From: Polycladomyces subterraneus
GTDB taxonomy: Bacteria > Bacillota > Bacilli > Thermoactinomycetales > JIR-001
Length of the DNA stretch: 64,000 nucleotides
Assembly (NCBI RefSeq): GCF_030433435.1
Contig: NZ_JANRHH010000036.1
Span: 62,001-126,000, forward strand
Direction of reading: 5' to 3'
Under the pieces are notes generated by a model. That model was not told where the DNA came from and did no database searches. It saw only the letters and a list, made by a program, of their open reading frames with translations. Shown one piece after another: positions 34,548-42,874 of the stretch. Each line of letters opens with the position of its first letter. Position 1 is the first letter of the stretch. Both the position numbers and the translations under genes were made by a program.

Positions 34548-35300
34548 TTACTGATACATCTTTTCAATAAATGCCTGGACTTTAAGGGCTTTATCATACA
34601 TTTGTTTGTTCCCAAAATCCTTAAACAACTTCCGTACTATCGGAGTTGTATTCACTTCAATGAACCATACTTTACCTTTCTTGTCGACAGCCATATCCAC
34701 ACCCAAAACCCGCATACCGTAAACGGATCCAAATGTGTGGGAGATTTGGTGTGCCAAGTCGGCCAATTCTCTGCTTATTTCGGTAGCATTCAGTTTGTTG
34801 GCTGCCAGAACCTGTTCCAACGGAACCAATTTTCCGCCCTTCGACCAGTTTGTAACTGCTTTGTTGGATGTGGATACTCTTGCAAACCATCCGGTAAGTT
34901 GCCATTTATCCAATGGTCTGTGCATGGTGATTCGGACATCAAAAGCTTTTCCATTATAGTTGGCAAGATCAATCCCTTGTTGAATAATATACGATGTCCC
35001 AGACTTGATCCGGTTTGCCACTTCATTGCAGGTGTTCTCTAAATCGGCTGTATTCACTACATCTGTATAGCTGTAGCAAATTTCATACTGCAACTCGTTC
35101 ACTTTTTTTATCCGAATAATCCCGTTACCACAATATCCCGTATCAGGCTTTACAAAAACAGTGGAATAGGTATTTAGCATTTCCTTCAGCGCTCCAACGG
35201 TAAACCAGACTGTTTTCGGAATGTGGGGAGCAATCTCTGGGTCTTTTAGGAGGAGGTTGTTTTTCTTCATTTTGCTTGCTACGATCCTTTGTACTGCCAA
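34548..35300 (-). CDS. YheC/YheD-family ATP-grasp protein
   Basis: This 250-residue paralogue of the neighbouring gene has FVKPDTGYCGNGIIRIKKV, YIIQQGIDLANYNGKAFDVRITMHRP and VWFIEVNTTPIVRKLF. The two proteins start almost identically (LAVQR followed by KMK). TTG 35300 follows AGGAGTGA. First gene of the apparent ATP-grasp/ATP-grasp/panD transcript. Confidence 0.87.
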   Translation of the reverse strand: MAVQRIVASKMKKNNLLLKDPEIAPHIPKTVWFTVGALKEMLNTYSTVFVKPDTGYCGNGIIRIKKVNELQYEICYSYTDVVNTADLENTCNEVANRIKSGTSYIIQQGIDLANYNGKAFDVRITMHRPLDKWQLTGWFARVSTSNKAVTNWSKGGKLVPLEQVLAANKLNATEISRELADLAHQISHTFGSVYGMRVLGVDMAVDKKGKVWFIEVNTTPIVRKLFKDFGNKQMYDKALKVQAFIEKMYQ

Positions 35301-35644
35301 ATCAATTCACTCCTAATTGATTATTATCTAATTTATTTATATGGAGCATTCTATTCTTACGTATACACATCTGGCTATATTTCAAAAGATAGGTGATGAC
35401 ACCTGAAGGATATGTGGATCGACAGTTGGCCTATGATGCCGGGATATGATAAACTCCATAAATCACTCTCTCCTATCACGACGGATATCACGGAAAGGGA
35501 AACAAGTGTATAAAAGGTTTCCGCTGTTTCGATGGGAGCTGTCTGATCTAGCCTCAACGGCGTTTTTTTTTGGTCTTTTTGGTGACACATTTCCGCTCGC
35601 CTTGTGAATCTCTCATCAGATGGATAAGATGTGAATGAGGTGAA
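35301..35644. other. AT-rich divergent intergenic region
   Basis: No gene is visible. The part next to 35,300 is AT-rich and should hold the minus-strand promoter of the ATP-grasp operon; the other half should hold the rluB promoter. No consensus pair stood out. Confidence 0.4.
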
Positions 35645-36364
35645 ATGATGGAGCGATTGCAAAAGGTCTTGGCACATGCGGGGGTGGCCTCGCGCCGGAA
35701 ATGCGAAGACATGATTTTGGAAGGACGGGTTCGTGTCAATGGTGAAACGGTCACGGAGTTGGGGAGAAAGGTAGATCGGATGCTGGATCGGATCGAAGTG
35801 GACGGCAAACCGATCATGACAGAACGGAAGCGGACTTTTCTATTCTATAAACCACTTCGTGTGATTACCAGCATGTCCGATCCGCAGGGACGTCCAACGG
35901 TGGCCGATTATTTTCGTGAGATTGACGAACGGGTATATCCGGTGGGACGATTGGATTATGATACCGAAGGATTGTTATTGATGACCAATGACGGGGAGCT
36001 GGCCAATCGGCTGACGCATCCCAAATACGAGGCGGATAAGTGTTACTTGGCCACGGTAAAAGGACATCCGTCAGAGGAACAGTTGGATCGCTTGCGCCGC
36101 GGTATCCGGCTCGAGGACGGCCGGACCGCCCCGGCCCAAGTACGTCGGGTGAAGGAGCGCCGCAACACCACCGTATTGGAGATCGTCATCCACGAAGGGC
36201 GCAACCGTCAGGTCCGTCGTATGTGTGAGGCAATCGGGCATCCGGTGGTACATCTGATTCGGACACGGATTGCCTTTTTGACACTGGGATCGATGAAACC
36301 TGGGACCTATCGCGAGCTGAAGCCCCGTGAACTGGAACGGCTCAAGCGGTTGTTGGATCTCTAG
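35645..36364 (+). CDS. rluB: 23S rRNA pseudouridine synthase RluB
   Basis: This 239-residue protein has an N-terminal S4 domain (MERLQKVLAHAGVASRRKCEDMI) and the RsuA/RluB-type catalytic domain with GRLDYDTEGLLLMTNDGEL, where Asp is the catalytic residue. HEGRNRQVRRMCEAIGHPV is the conserved C-terminal part. It modifies 23S rRNA near the peptidyl-transferase centre. The start has tandem ATG codons after GAGGTGAA. In Bacillus it follows spmB directly. Confidence 0.95.
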   Translation: MMERLQKVLAHAGVASRRKCEDMILEGRVRVNGETVTELGRKVDRMLDRIEVDGKPIMTERKRTFLFYKPLRVITSMSDPQGRPTVADYFREIDERVYPVGRLDYDTEGLLLMTNDGELANRLTHPKYEADKCYLATVKGHPSEEQLDRLRRGIRLEDGRTAPAQVRRVKERRNTTVLEIVIHEGRNRQVRRMCEAIGHPVVHLIRTRIAFLTLGSMKPGTYRELKPRELERLKRLLDL

Positions 36365-36460
36365 ATCTTTCAAACAATCTTCAAATTGGGCAAAGGGTGC
36401 AAAAAATGGTCACGATTATAATATAGGAAGGGATTCCATGCCGTAACGGGGGGCGATCAG

Positions 36461-38047
36461 ATGGAAAACACCAAATGCGTATGCGGACACAACAACCCCG
36501 TCGGTACCATATTGTGCGAGTACTGCGGAAAGCCGCTAGAAGAGGACCAAGAGGCGAATCGTCCGCTGGAGATGAGATATGAGGGGAAGGCTCGGCGGTC
36601 CCAAACCTATCAAACGACGTGGTTTGACCGGGTGTGGAACTTTTTTTCATCTGTGAAAGTGGCGATAGTGCTGATCCTCATCACGTTGATCGCCTCGGCG
36701 ATTGGCACGATTTTGCCGCAGGAGCGATATATTCCATCGCCTGATCCCGCTCAATTTTACGTGGAGCACTACGGAGTTTGGGGTGAGTGGTTCTACAAGC
36801 TGGGTCTGTCCAACATGTATGATTCATGGTGGTATGTCACGTTACTGGCCATGATCGGCATCTCGTTGGTAGTGTGCAGTCTGGATCGCGTGATCCCGTT
36901 GTACAAAGCGTTGAAAAACCAGCAAGTGACCAAGGACCTCTCGTTCATTTCCCGCCAAAAAGTGAGCCATACGCTCAAGGTAACTGAAGAGGAGCGGGAT
37001 GCATTACTCGACCGGTTGGCAACCCAATTGCAAAACCGGCGCTTTCACGTGCGCAGGGAAGGACATGCCCTTTTGGCCGAGAAAGGACGGATCAGCCGTT
37101 GGGGCCCCTATATCAATCATATCGGGTTGATTCTCTTTTTGTTTGGTGCATTGTTGCGCTTGGTACCCGGTTGGTACCTGGACCAATTTGTATGGGTGCG
37201 TGAGGGCGAAATAGCCAAGGTGCCGGAGTTGCCCTATTATGTGAAGAATAATAAGGCGGAAGTGGAGTTCTACGATCCGAAAGAGCTGCCGGGCAAAAAG
37301 GAGAATGCTCAACCGACTGTGAAACAGTATAAATCAGACATCACGCTGATGCGGCAAGATCCGCGGACCGGGCGATTGGAACCGGTATCACGTAAGGTGA
37401 TCATGGTGAACCATCCGATGGAATACAAGGGTTTGATGCTGTTCCAGTCGGGATTCCAGCCCAACCAGCCCTTATCGCTACAGATGACGGTAACGGACAA
37501 GAAGACGAAAAAAAGTGTCGGCACGTTTACCGTCAATCTGTATCACCCCAAAGAATCCTATCCGCTTCAAAACGGGGGAACCGTGCGGATTTTGAACTAT
37601 TTCCCCGACTTTACGATGGAAGGGGATCGACCGGCGACCAAGTCGGAGTTTCCCAACCGTCCGGCATTCGTATTTGAGGTGATCACGCCGGAACTGAAGA
37701 AGGGCGAGAAATCCTGGATGATCGCACAGACCAATCTGGACGATATCAACCGAAACAATCGATATGACATCAGCATGACCGGTTTGCAAGTGGTTGACCA
37801 GTCCGGACTGATGGTACGCGTGGACAAAAGCTTACCTGTCATCTTTTTCGGCGCGGCGGTCTGTATGATCGGTCTGGTGATGGGCTTCTACTGGCAACAT
37901 CGACGGGTCTGGCTACGCTGGCACGAGGGCAGACTGTATTTAGGAGCTCATACCAACAAGAACTGGTTCGGACTGAAACGCGAGGTGGAACAGATCGCTG
38001 AACGTGCAGGCCTGAAGATGTCTTTGACCCAGTATGGGCAGGAGTGA
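36461..38047 (+). CDS. resB: Cytochrome c biogenesis protein ResB
   Basis: This 528-residue membrane protein begins with a small zinc-ribbon (CVCGHNNPVGTILCEYCGKP), then the ResB/Ccs1 pattern: three membrane spans in the first 240 residues, a large extracytoplasmic domain, and a last span (VIFFGAAVCMIGLVMGFYW). With ResC it carries heme to apocytochrome c. It is the first res gene here: resA, which normally stands between rluB and resB, is missing from the 96-base gap. Confidence 0.95.
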   Translation: MENTKCVCGHNNPVGTILCEYCGKPLEEDQEANRPLEMRYEGKARRSQTYQTTWFDRVWNFFSSVKVAIVLILITLIASAIGTILPQERYIPSPDPAQFYVEHYGVWGEWFYKLGLSNMYDSWWYVTLLAMIGISLVVCSLDRVIPLYKALKNQQVTKDLSFISRQKVSHTLKVTEEERDALLDRLATQLQNRRFHVRREGHALLAEKGRISRWGPYINHIGLILFLFGALLRLVPGWYLDQFVWVREGEIAKVPELPYYVKNNKAEVEFYDPKELPGKKENAQPTVKQYKSDITLMRQDPRTGRLEPVSRKVIMVNHPMEYKGLMLFQSGFQPNQPLSLQMTVTDKKTKKSVGTFTVNLYHPKESYPLQNGGTVRILNYFPDFTMEGDRPATKSEFPNRPAFVFEVITPELKKGEKSWMIAQTNLDDINRNNRYDISMTGLQVVDQSGLMVRVDKSLPVIFFGAAVCMIGLVMGFYWQHRRVWLRWHEGRLYLGAHTNKNWFGLKREVEQIAERAGLKMSLTQYGQE

Positions 38048-38052
38048 TAGAA

Positions 38053-39264
38053 ATGGATTGGGAAAAAGTAATGGAAAATCTGCTGCTGTGTACGTTTTTT
38101 TTGTACGTGTTGGCGTCGGTCGTGTTTGTCATCGCCATTGTGGGGAAAAAGTGGAGCACAGGTGAAGAGGTACACGTACGGCGCTGGTCCCGGTTGGGCA
38201 TCATTCTCACCTTCGTGGGCGTGTTGTTTCAAGTGATGTTCATCATCACGCGGATCATCATCGGTGGTCATTTTCCCACCAGCAACATGTTTGAATTTGC
38301 ATCATTCCTATCGTTTACGATCGTGCTCGCGTTCATTGTCATTTTCTACATTTATCGGACGGTCGTTCTCGGGGCGTTCGCCATGCCGATCGCCGTAATC
38401 ATGTTGGCGTACGCTTCCGTGTTTCCGCGGGATGTGGAGCCATTGATCCCGGCGCTGCAAAGCTATTGGCTGTACATCCACGTCACCACCACCGCGCTGG
38501 GAGAAGGTGCGTTCGTCGTCGGATTCGTGGCCGGTCTGATTTATTTGATTCGTGCTGTCGGTCACGAAAGGGGAACCACCGGTGCCGCCGTGTTGGAGGG
38601 AACCCTCCTTGTGTTGGTGATGCTGATCGGCTTTATCCTCACCAGTTTTGCGTTTTCGGTGGCCGGCTATCATGCGGAGATCCAACACACCTTTGAAGGA
38701 CAACAATTGGTGCAGGCGTACGATATGCCGCCGATTGTTGGACCAGATGGCGGAGAAGTACTACGGATGCAGCCATTTTTGGGGATGACGCATCCGTTGT
38801 TTGAAGCGCCATCTTGGATGCAAGGGCAGGAAGCGGCGCGCAAGTTCAACTCGGTGATTTGGTCGGTGTTGTCCGGATCGGTTCTTTACGGTTTGATCCG
38901 ATTGGCGGCCCGCAAACGGATCAGTGAGCTGCTTCATCCCATGGTGAAAAACGTCTCGCTGGAGATGGCCGATGAGATTAGCTATCGTGCCATCGCCATC
39001 GGATTCCCCATCTTCACGCTGGGTGGCCTGATTTTCGCCATGATCTGGGCCCAGGAAGCATGGGGGCGTTTTTGGGGATGGGACCCCAAAGAAGTATGGG
39101 CGCTCATCACCTGGCTGTTTTATAGCGCCTATCTGCATTTGCGCCTTTCCCGTGGTTGGCACGGGCTGAAGTCCTCCTGGATGGCGGTGATCGGATTTGT
39201 CATCATCATGTTGAATCTGATTGTGATTAACCTGGTGATCGCCGGCCTCCATTCTTATGCATAA
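38053..39264 (+). CDS. resC: Cytochrome c biogenesis protein ResC
   Basis: This 403-residue protein of the CcsA/ResC family has about eight to ten membrane spans and the tryptophan-rich heme motif WGRFWGWDPKEVWALITW near residue 345. Flanking histidines for heme handling are present (SYWLYIHVTTTALGEG, LFYSAYLHLRLSRGWHG). It works with ResB. ATG 38053 follows CAGGAGTG by nine bases; it lies a few bases after the resB stop. Confidence 0.95.
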   Translation: MDWEKVMENLLLCTFFLYVLASVVFVIAIVGKKWSTGEEVHVRRWSRLGIILTFVGVLFQVMFIITRIIIGGHFPTSNMFEFASFLSFTIVLAFIVIFYIYRTVVLGAFAMPIAVIMLAYASVFPRDVEPLIPALQSYWLYIHVTTTALGEGAFVVGFVAGLIYLIRAVGHERGTTGAAVLEGTLLVLVMLIGFILTSFAFSVAGYHAEIQHTFEGQQLVQAYDMPPIVGPDGGEVLRMQPFLGMTHPLFEAPSWMQGQEAARKFNSVIWSVLSGSVLYGLIRLAARKRISELLHPMVKNVSLEMADEISYRAIAIGFPIFTLGGLIFAMIWAQEAWGRFWGWDPKEVWALITWLFYSAYLHLRLSRGWHGLKSSWMAVIGFVIIMLNLIVINLVIAGLHSYA

Positions 39265-39304
39265 ACCGTGAAAGACCGAGGTTGTGCCAGTGAGGTGAAG
39301 GGTA

Positions 39305-40021
39305 ATGGAAAAGCGGGAACGTATTTTAATCGTGGATGATGAGGACCGCATTCGCCGGTTGCTCACCATGTACCTGGAGCGGGAGGGGTACGAAATCGAG
39401 GAGGCCGAGGACGGGGAAACCGCCTTGGCCAAAGCGTTGGAAACCGATTACGATCTCATCGTGCTGGATCTGATGCTGCCGGGGGTGGACGGAGTGGATG
39501 TCTGTCGCGGCATTCGCAAGAAAAAAGCGACCCCGATCATCATGCTGACCGCCCGGGGAGAAGAGGGGAACCGGGTGGAGGGGTTTGAGGCCGGGGCGGA
39601 CGATTATGTGGTGAAGCCGTTCTCTCCACGTGAGTTGGTGCACCGGGTCAAAGCGGTGTTGCGCCGTTCGTCTGCCACTGCGTATCTGAAAACCGACACC
39701 GAGACCCACAACGTGATCGTCTTCCCCGATCTGACGATCGATCATGATGCACACGAAGTGCGAGCGGGTGGCAAAACGGTGCAGTTGACGCCAAAGGAAT
39801 ATGAGCTGCTCCACTATCTTGCCCGTTCACCGGACAAGGTGTTCACGCGGGAAGAATTGCTGCGCGATGTGTGGCAGTATGAGTTTTTCGGTGACTTGCG
39901 CACTGTTGACACGCACATCAAACGATTGCGGGAAAAACTGAACCGCGCCTCCTCCAAAGCGGCTAAGATGATCACAACCGTGTGGGGCGTGGGCTATAAG
40001 CTCGAGGTGCCGAAGGATTGA
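39305..40021 (+). CDS. resD: Response regulator ResD
   Basis: This 238-residue OmpR/PhoB-type regulator has the receiver acidic pair in IVDDEDRIRR, the phospho-accepting Asp in LIVLDLMLPGVDGVDVC, Lys in YVVKPFSPRELV and a winged helix with LTPKEYELLHYLARSPDKVFTREELL. In Bacillus ResD activates aerobic and anaerobic respiration genes, including ctaA. It overlaps resE by four bases. Confidence 0.95.
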   Translation: MEKRERILIVDDEDRIRRLLTMYLEREGYEIEEAEDGETALAKALETDYDLIVLDLMLPGVDGVDVCRGIRKKKATPIIMLTARGEEGNRVEGFEAGADDYVVKPFSPRELVHRVKAVLRRSSATAYLKTDTETHNVIVFPDLTIDHDAHEVRAGGKTVQLTPKEYELLHYLARSPDKVFTREELLRDVWQYEFFGDLRTVDTHIKRLREKLNRASSKAAKMITTVWGVGYKLEVPKD

Positions 40022-41859
40022 TCTGGAGAAGTGTTGTCGGCAAACTGTGGCTGACCATCATCGGTTTGGTCACACTGCTCTTGGTGATGCTGAGTGCGTT
40101 CCTGAGTGACCAGGTGGAAAAGACCCACCAACGCAGCCAACAGGAAAGCCTGTTGGCTTTGGCGCATAAGATTCAGCACGATCTGGAGAAAAAAGGGGCG
40201 AAACGCGGGACATACTTACGAGACATGCTGCGGATCTCGGAGCTGTTCGATACGTACATGATTGTACTCGGACCGGACGGGGCTGCCGAGCCGATCGGCG
40301 TTTCGCCCACCATCGCCAACGTTCCGTGGCAACAGCTATTGGAGAAAACGGACATCGATCGTGTGTTGCGCGGTAAGACGGTGGTCATGAAAGACAGGGT
40401 GTTTGTGGAGGAAGACGAAGGGATGCCGTTCCCTCTTTTTAAAGAGGACATTCTGATGGTGGCCGTACCGCTGAAAAAAGGGTCCCAAATTGAGGGGGCG
40501 GTGGTGCTCTACCGGACGCAAAACCAACTGCAAAGCGAAACGGATATCAAAAAGTGGATCTATTACTCCGCTATTATCGGATTTTTTCTGACGACCATTT
40601 TCGCTTTCTTTCTCTCGACCCGGATCACACAACCGCTGAAGCAGATGAAAAAAGCGGCCGAACGCATGGCAAAAGGGGAATTTAACATTCGTGTTCCCGT
40701 TCGACAACATGAACGGGATGAAATCGGGGATTTGGCGGCTACATTCAATCGTATGGCGGAGCAATTGGAGGAGCTGGTCCACGCTCTCTCCCATGAAAAA
40801 GAACAGTTGGCCAGTATTTTGCGGAGTATGGCCGACGGTGTGATCACGCTGGATGCCGATGGGCGCGTTGTTCTCACCAACCCACCGGCCGAACGATTCC
40901 TGTCCGCCTGGGCGGACGAAATGGCGGAAACCCTTTCGGACGACCCAAAAGAACGCTTACCATTGCCCTTGCGGGAGATCTTTGAGACGGTCGTCGAGGA
41001 CGAACAGGAACACTTTGGCGATATCGAAGCGCACGGACGGACATGGGCGGTGGTGATGGCCCCGCTGTATGCCAATGAACAGGTACGTGGCGTGGTGGCC
41101 GTGTTGCGCGATGTGACGGATGAGCGTCGTTTGGACAAGTTGCGCAAGGATTTCGTCGCCAACGTTTCTCATGAATTGCGCACACCGTTGGCCATGCTTC
41201 AGGGGTATAGCGAGGCACTGTTGGACGATATCGCCCAGTCACCGGAAGAACGGCGTGAATTGGTACAGGTGATTCACGACGAATCGTTACGCATGGGACG
41301 TTTGGTACGGGAGCTGCTGGATTTGGCGCGGATGGAAGCGGGACATATCGAAATCGTGCGCTCCAGCTTGCGGGTGTCGGAATTGATGGAACGTCTGTTG
41401 CGCAAGTTCCACACGATCGCACGGGAACAAGGTGTGCAGCTCGAGGGCGAAGTGGAGCCGGATCTACCAACCGTCTATTGGGATGAAGACAAAATGGAGC
41501 AAGTGTTGACCAATTTGGTGGACAACGCGATCCGCCATACGTCCCGGGGCGGCAGAGTGTCCCTGCAGGCGATGCGGACCAATGGTTCCGTTCGCCTCAT
41601 CGTTCAGGATACGGGCTCCGGTATCCCGGAGGAGGATTTGCCGTTCATCTTCGAACGTTTTTATAAGGCGGACAAAGCCCGGACCCGCGGGCAGGCGGGA
41701 ACAGGATTGGGTCTGGCGATCGTCAAGCATATCGTCAATGCCCATGGCGGCAATGTGACCGTTACCAGCAAGGTGGGCGAAGGCACGACGTTTGTGGTGC
41801 AGCTTCCGATCGGCACTCCCACCGACACAACAAGAGAGCGTGATAAAGGACGCGGTTGA
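40018..41859 (+). CDS. resE: Sensor histidine kinase ResE
   Basis: This 613-residue kinase has two membrane spans (about 10-27 and 180-200) around an extracellular domain, a HAMP domain (STRITQPLKQMKKAAERMAKG), a PAS domain, the phosphorylated His in FVANVSHELRTPLAMLQGY, and ATPase boxes DNAIRHTS, DTGSGIPEEDLPFIFERF and GTGLGLAIVKHI. It starts at TTG 40018 by overlap with resD. The end reaches into a terminator stem. Confidence 0.95.
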   Translation: MIWRSVVGKLWLTIIGLVTLLLVMLSAFLSDQVEKTHQRSQQESLLALAHKIQHDLEKKGAKRGTYLRDMLRISELFDTYMIVLGPDGAAEPIGVSPTIANVPWQQLLEKTDIDRVLRGKTVVMKDRVFVEEDEGMPFPLFKEDILMVAVPLKKGSQIEGAVVLYRTQNQLQSETDIKKWIYYSAIIGFFLTTIFAFFLSTRITQPLKQMKKAAERMAKGEFNIRVPVRQHERDEIGDLAATFNRMAEQLEELVHALSHEKEQLASILRSMADGVITLDADGRVVLTNPPAERFLSAWADEMAETLSDDPKERLPLPLREIFETVVEDEQEHFGDIEAHGRTWAVVMAPLYANEQVRGVVAVLRDVTDERRLDKLRKDFVANVSHELRTPLAMLQGYSEALLDDIAQSPEERRELVQVIHDESLRMGRLVRELLDLARMEAGHIEIVRSSLRVSELMERLLRKFHTIAREQGVQLEGEVEPDLPTVYWDEDKMEQVLTNLVDNAIRHTSRGGRVSLQAMRTNGSVRLIVQDTGSGIPEEDLPFIFERFYKADKARTRGQAGTGLGLAIVKHIVNAHGGNVTVTSKVGEGTTFVVQLPIGTPTDTTRERDKGRG

Positions 41860-41876
41860 TCCGCGTCCTTTTTTTA
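41845..41876. terminator. Bidirectional terminator after resE
   Basis: AAAGGACGCGG and CCGCGTCCTTT pair around TTGAT and run into seven T. The 5' arm lies within the last resE codons; the same hairpin can also serve the convergent SDR gene. Confidence 0.9.
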
Positions 41877-42575
41877 TTTCTTTTGCTCTGTCGGAGGTAC
41901 CTGCGGGCGCATGATCACCTGATTATAAATGACACCGGGCGGTGCAGTCACAACATGCCAAACGGTTTCCGCGACGTGTTCCGGTTCGAGGTAGTACGGT
42001 TTGACAGAACCCCCAAAAAACTCGGTTTTAATCGAACCAGGGCAAATCGCCGTCACTTTTACTTCATGCGGTTTCAATTCCTGTGTCAGCACGTCGTTCA
42101 ATGCCATCAGGCCGAATTTGGAAGCGCAGTAGGCGCCGCCTCCTGCAAAGGTGACCGTACCGGCAACGCTGGAGATGTTGACGATATGCCCCTTATGCCG
42201 GATCAGGTGCGGGATCGCATGTTTCGAGAAGAGAAAGGCGCCTTTGAGATTGACGTTCATCATCGCATCCCAATCTTCCACGGACAATTCGTGAACGGGA
42301 GCGAATCGACCCAATCCAGCGTTGTTAACCAAGATGTCCAATCGACCGCATGTTTCCACGGTGTAGGCGATCGCATCCCGCACTTCCGTTTCTTTGGTTA
42401 CATCACAGACAAAAGGAAGGATCCGATCCGGTTGCGCTTTGGCCAACTCCTGTAACAATCCTTCACTGCGTGCGCATGCCACGACGGTGATACCGCCTTC
42501 CGCCAGCCGTAAAGTGATCGCTTTGCCCAATCCTTTGCTGGCACCCGTGACGACGGCAACGCGTTGTTCGCTCAC
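41874..42575 (-). CDS. Short-chain dehydrogenase/reductase
   Basis: This 233-residue classical SDR has TGASKGLGKAITLRLAEGG (NAD(P) loop), NNAGLGRF, the catalytic Ser region ISSVAG and YCASK. It is most like 3-ketoacyl-ACP reductase/YqjQ-type enzymes; the substrate cannot be told. GTG 42575 follows AAGGAGGGAG. It stands alone between two terminators. Confidence 0.9.
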   Translation of the reverse strand: MSEQRVAVVTGASKGLGKAITLRLAEGGITVVACARSEGLLQELAKAQPDRILPFVCDVTKETEVRDAIAYTVETCGRLDILVNNAGLGRFAPVHELSVEDWDAMMNVNLKGAFLFSKHAIPHLIRHKGHIVNISSVAGTVTFAGGGAYCASKFGLMALNDVLTQELKPHEVKVTAICPGSIKTEFFGGSVKPYYLEPEHVAETVWHVVTAPPGVIYNQVIMRPQVPPTEQKK

Positions 42576-42780
42576 GTAAACTCCCTCCTTAGGTTTTTTG
42601 GTAAATGGATCAATATCTTCGGAATCGTTTACCCGGTTCGCTTACTTGCGCCCTGAAGGAAGGTGAGCAAGGCCGCTCACTTGCGAAATCTTTGCTGCTG
42701 ATCGAATTACCAGATAGGCACTCATCATGTTAACACGTGCGAAGAGAAGGAGACAAGGCGAGTGGCAAGCGATGAACATC
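42576..42780. repeat. Gene-free stretch with a possible reversed repeat copy E
   Basis: Read on the minus strand, 42625-42690 contains GGGCGCAAGTAAGCGAACCG, which is loosely like the head of repeat copy D. The match is weaker than among copies A, B and D, so membership is tentative. No gene is visible. Confidence 0.3.
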
Positions 42781-42811
42781 AAACAAAACTCCTTCGCCGA
42801 AGCAAAGGAGT
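42781..42811 (-). terminator. Terminator after serA
   Basis: On the minus strand ACTCCTTTGC and GCGAAGGAGT pair around a TTCG tetraloop and are followed by TTTGTTT. Confidence 0.88.
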
Positions 42812-42874
42812 CAATCGTCTGAAGAAAAAATCATATCCGCATCAGGTGCGAAACGGGCTGGAGTAGGTGGAGAT

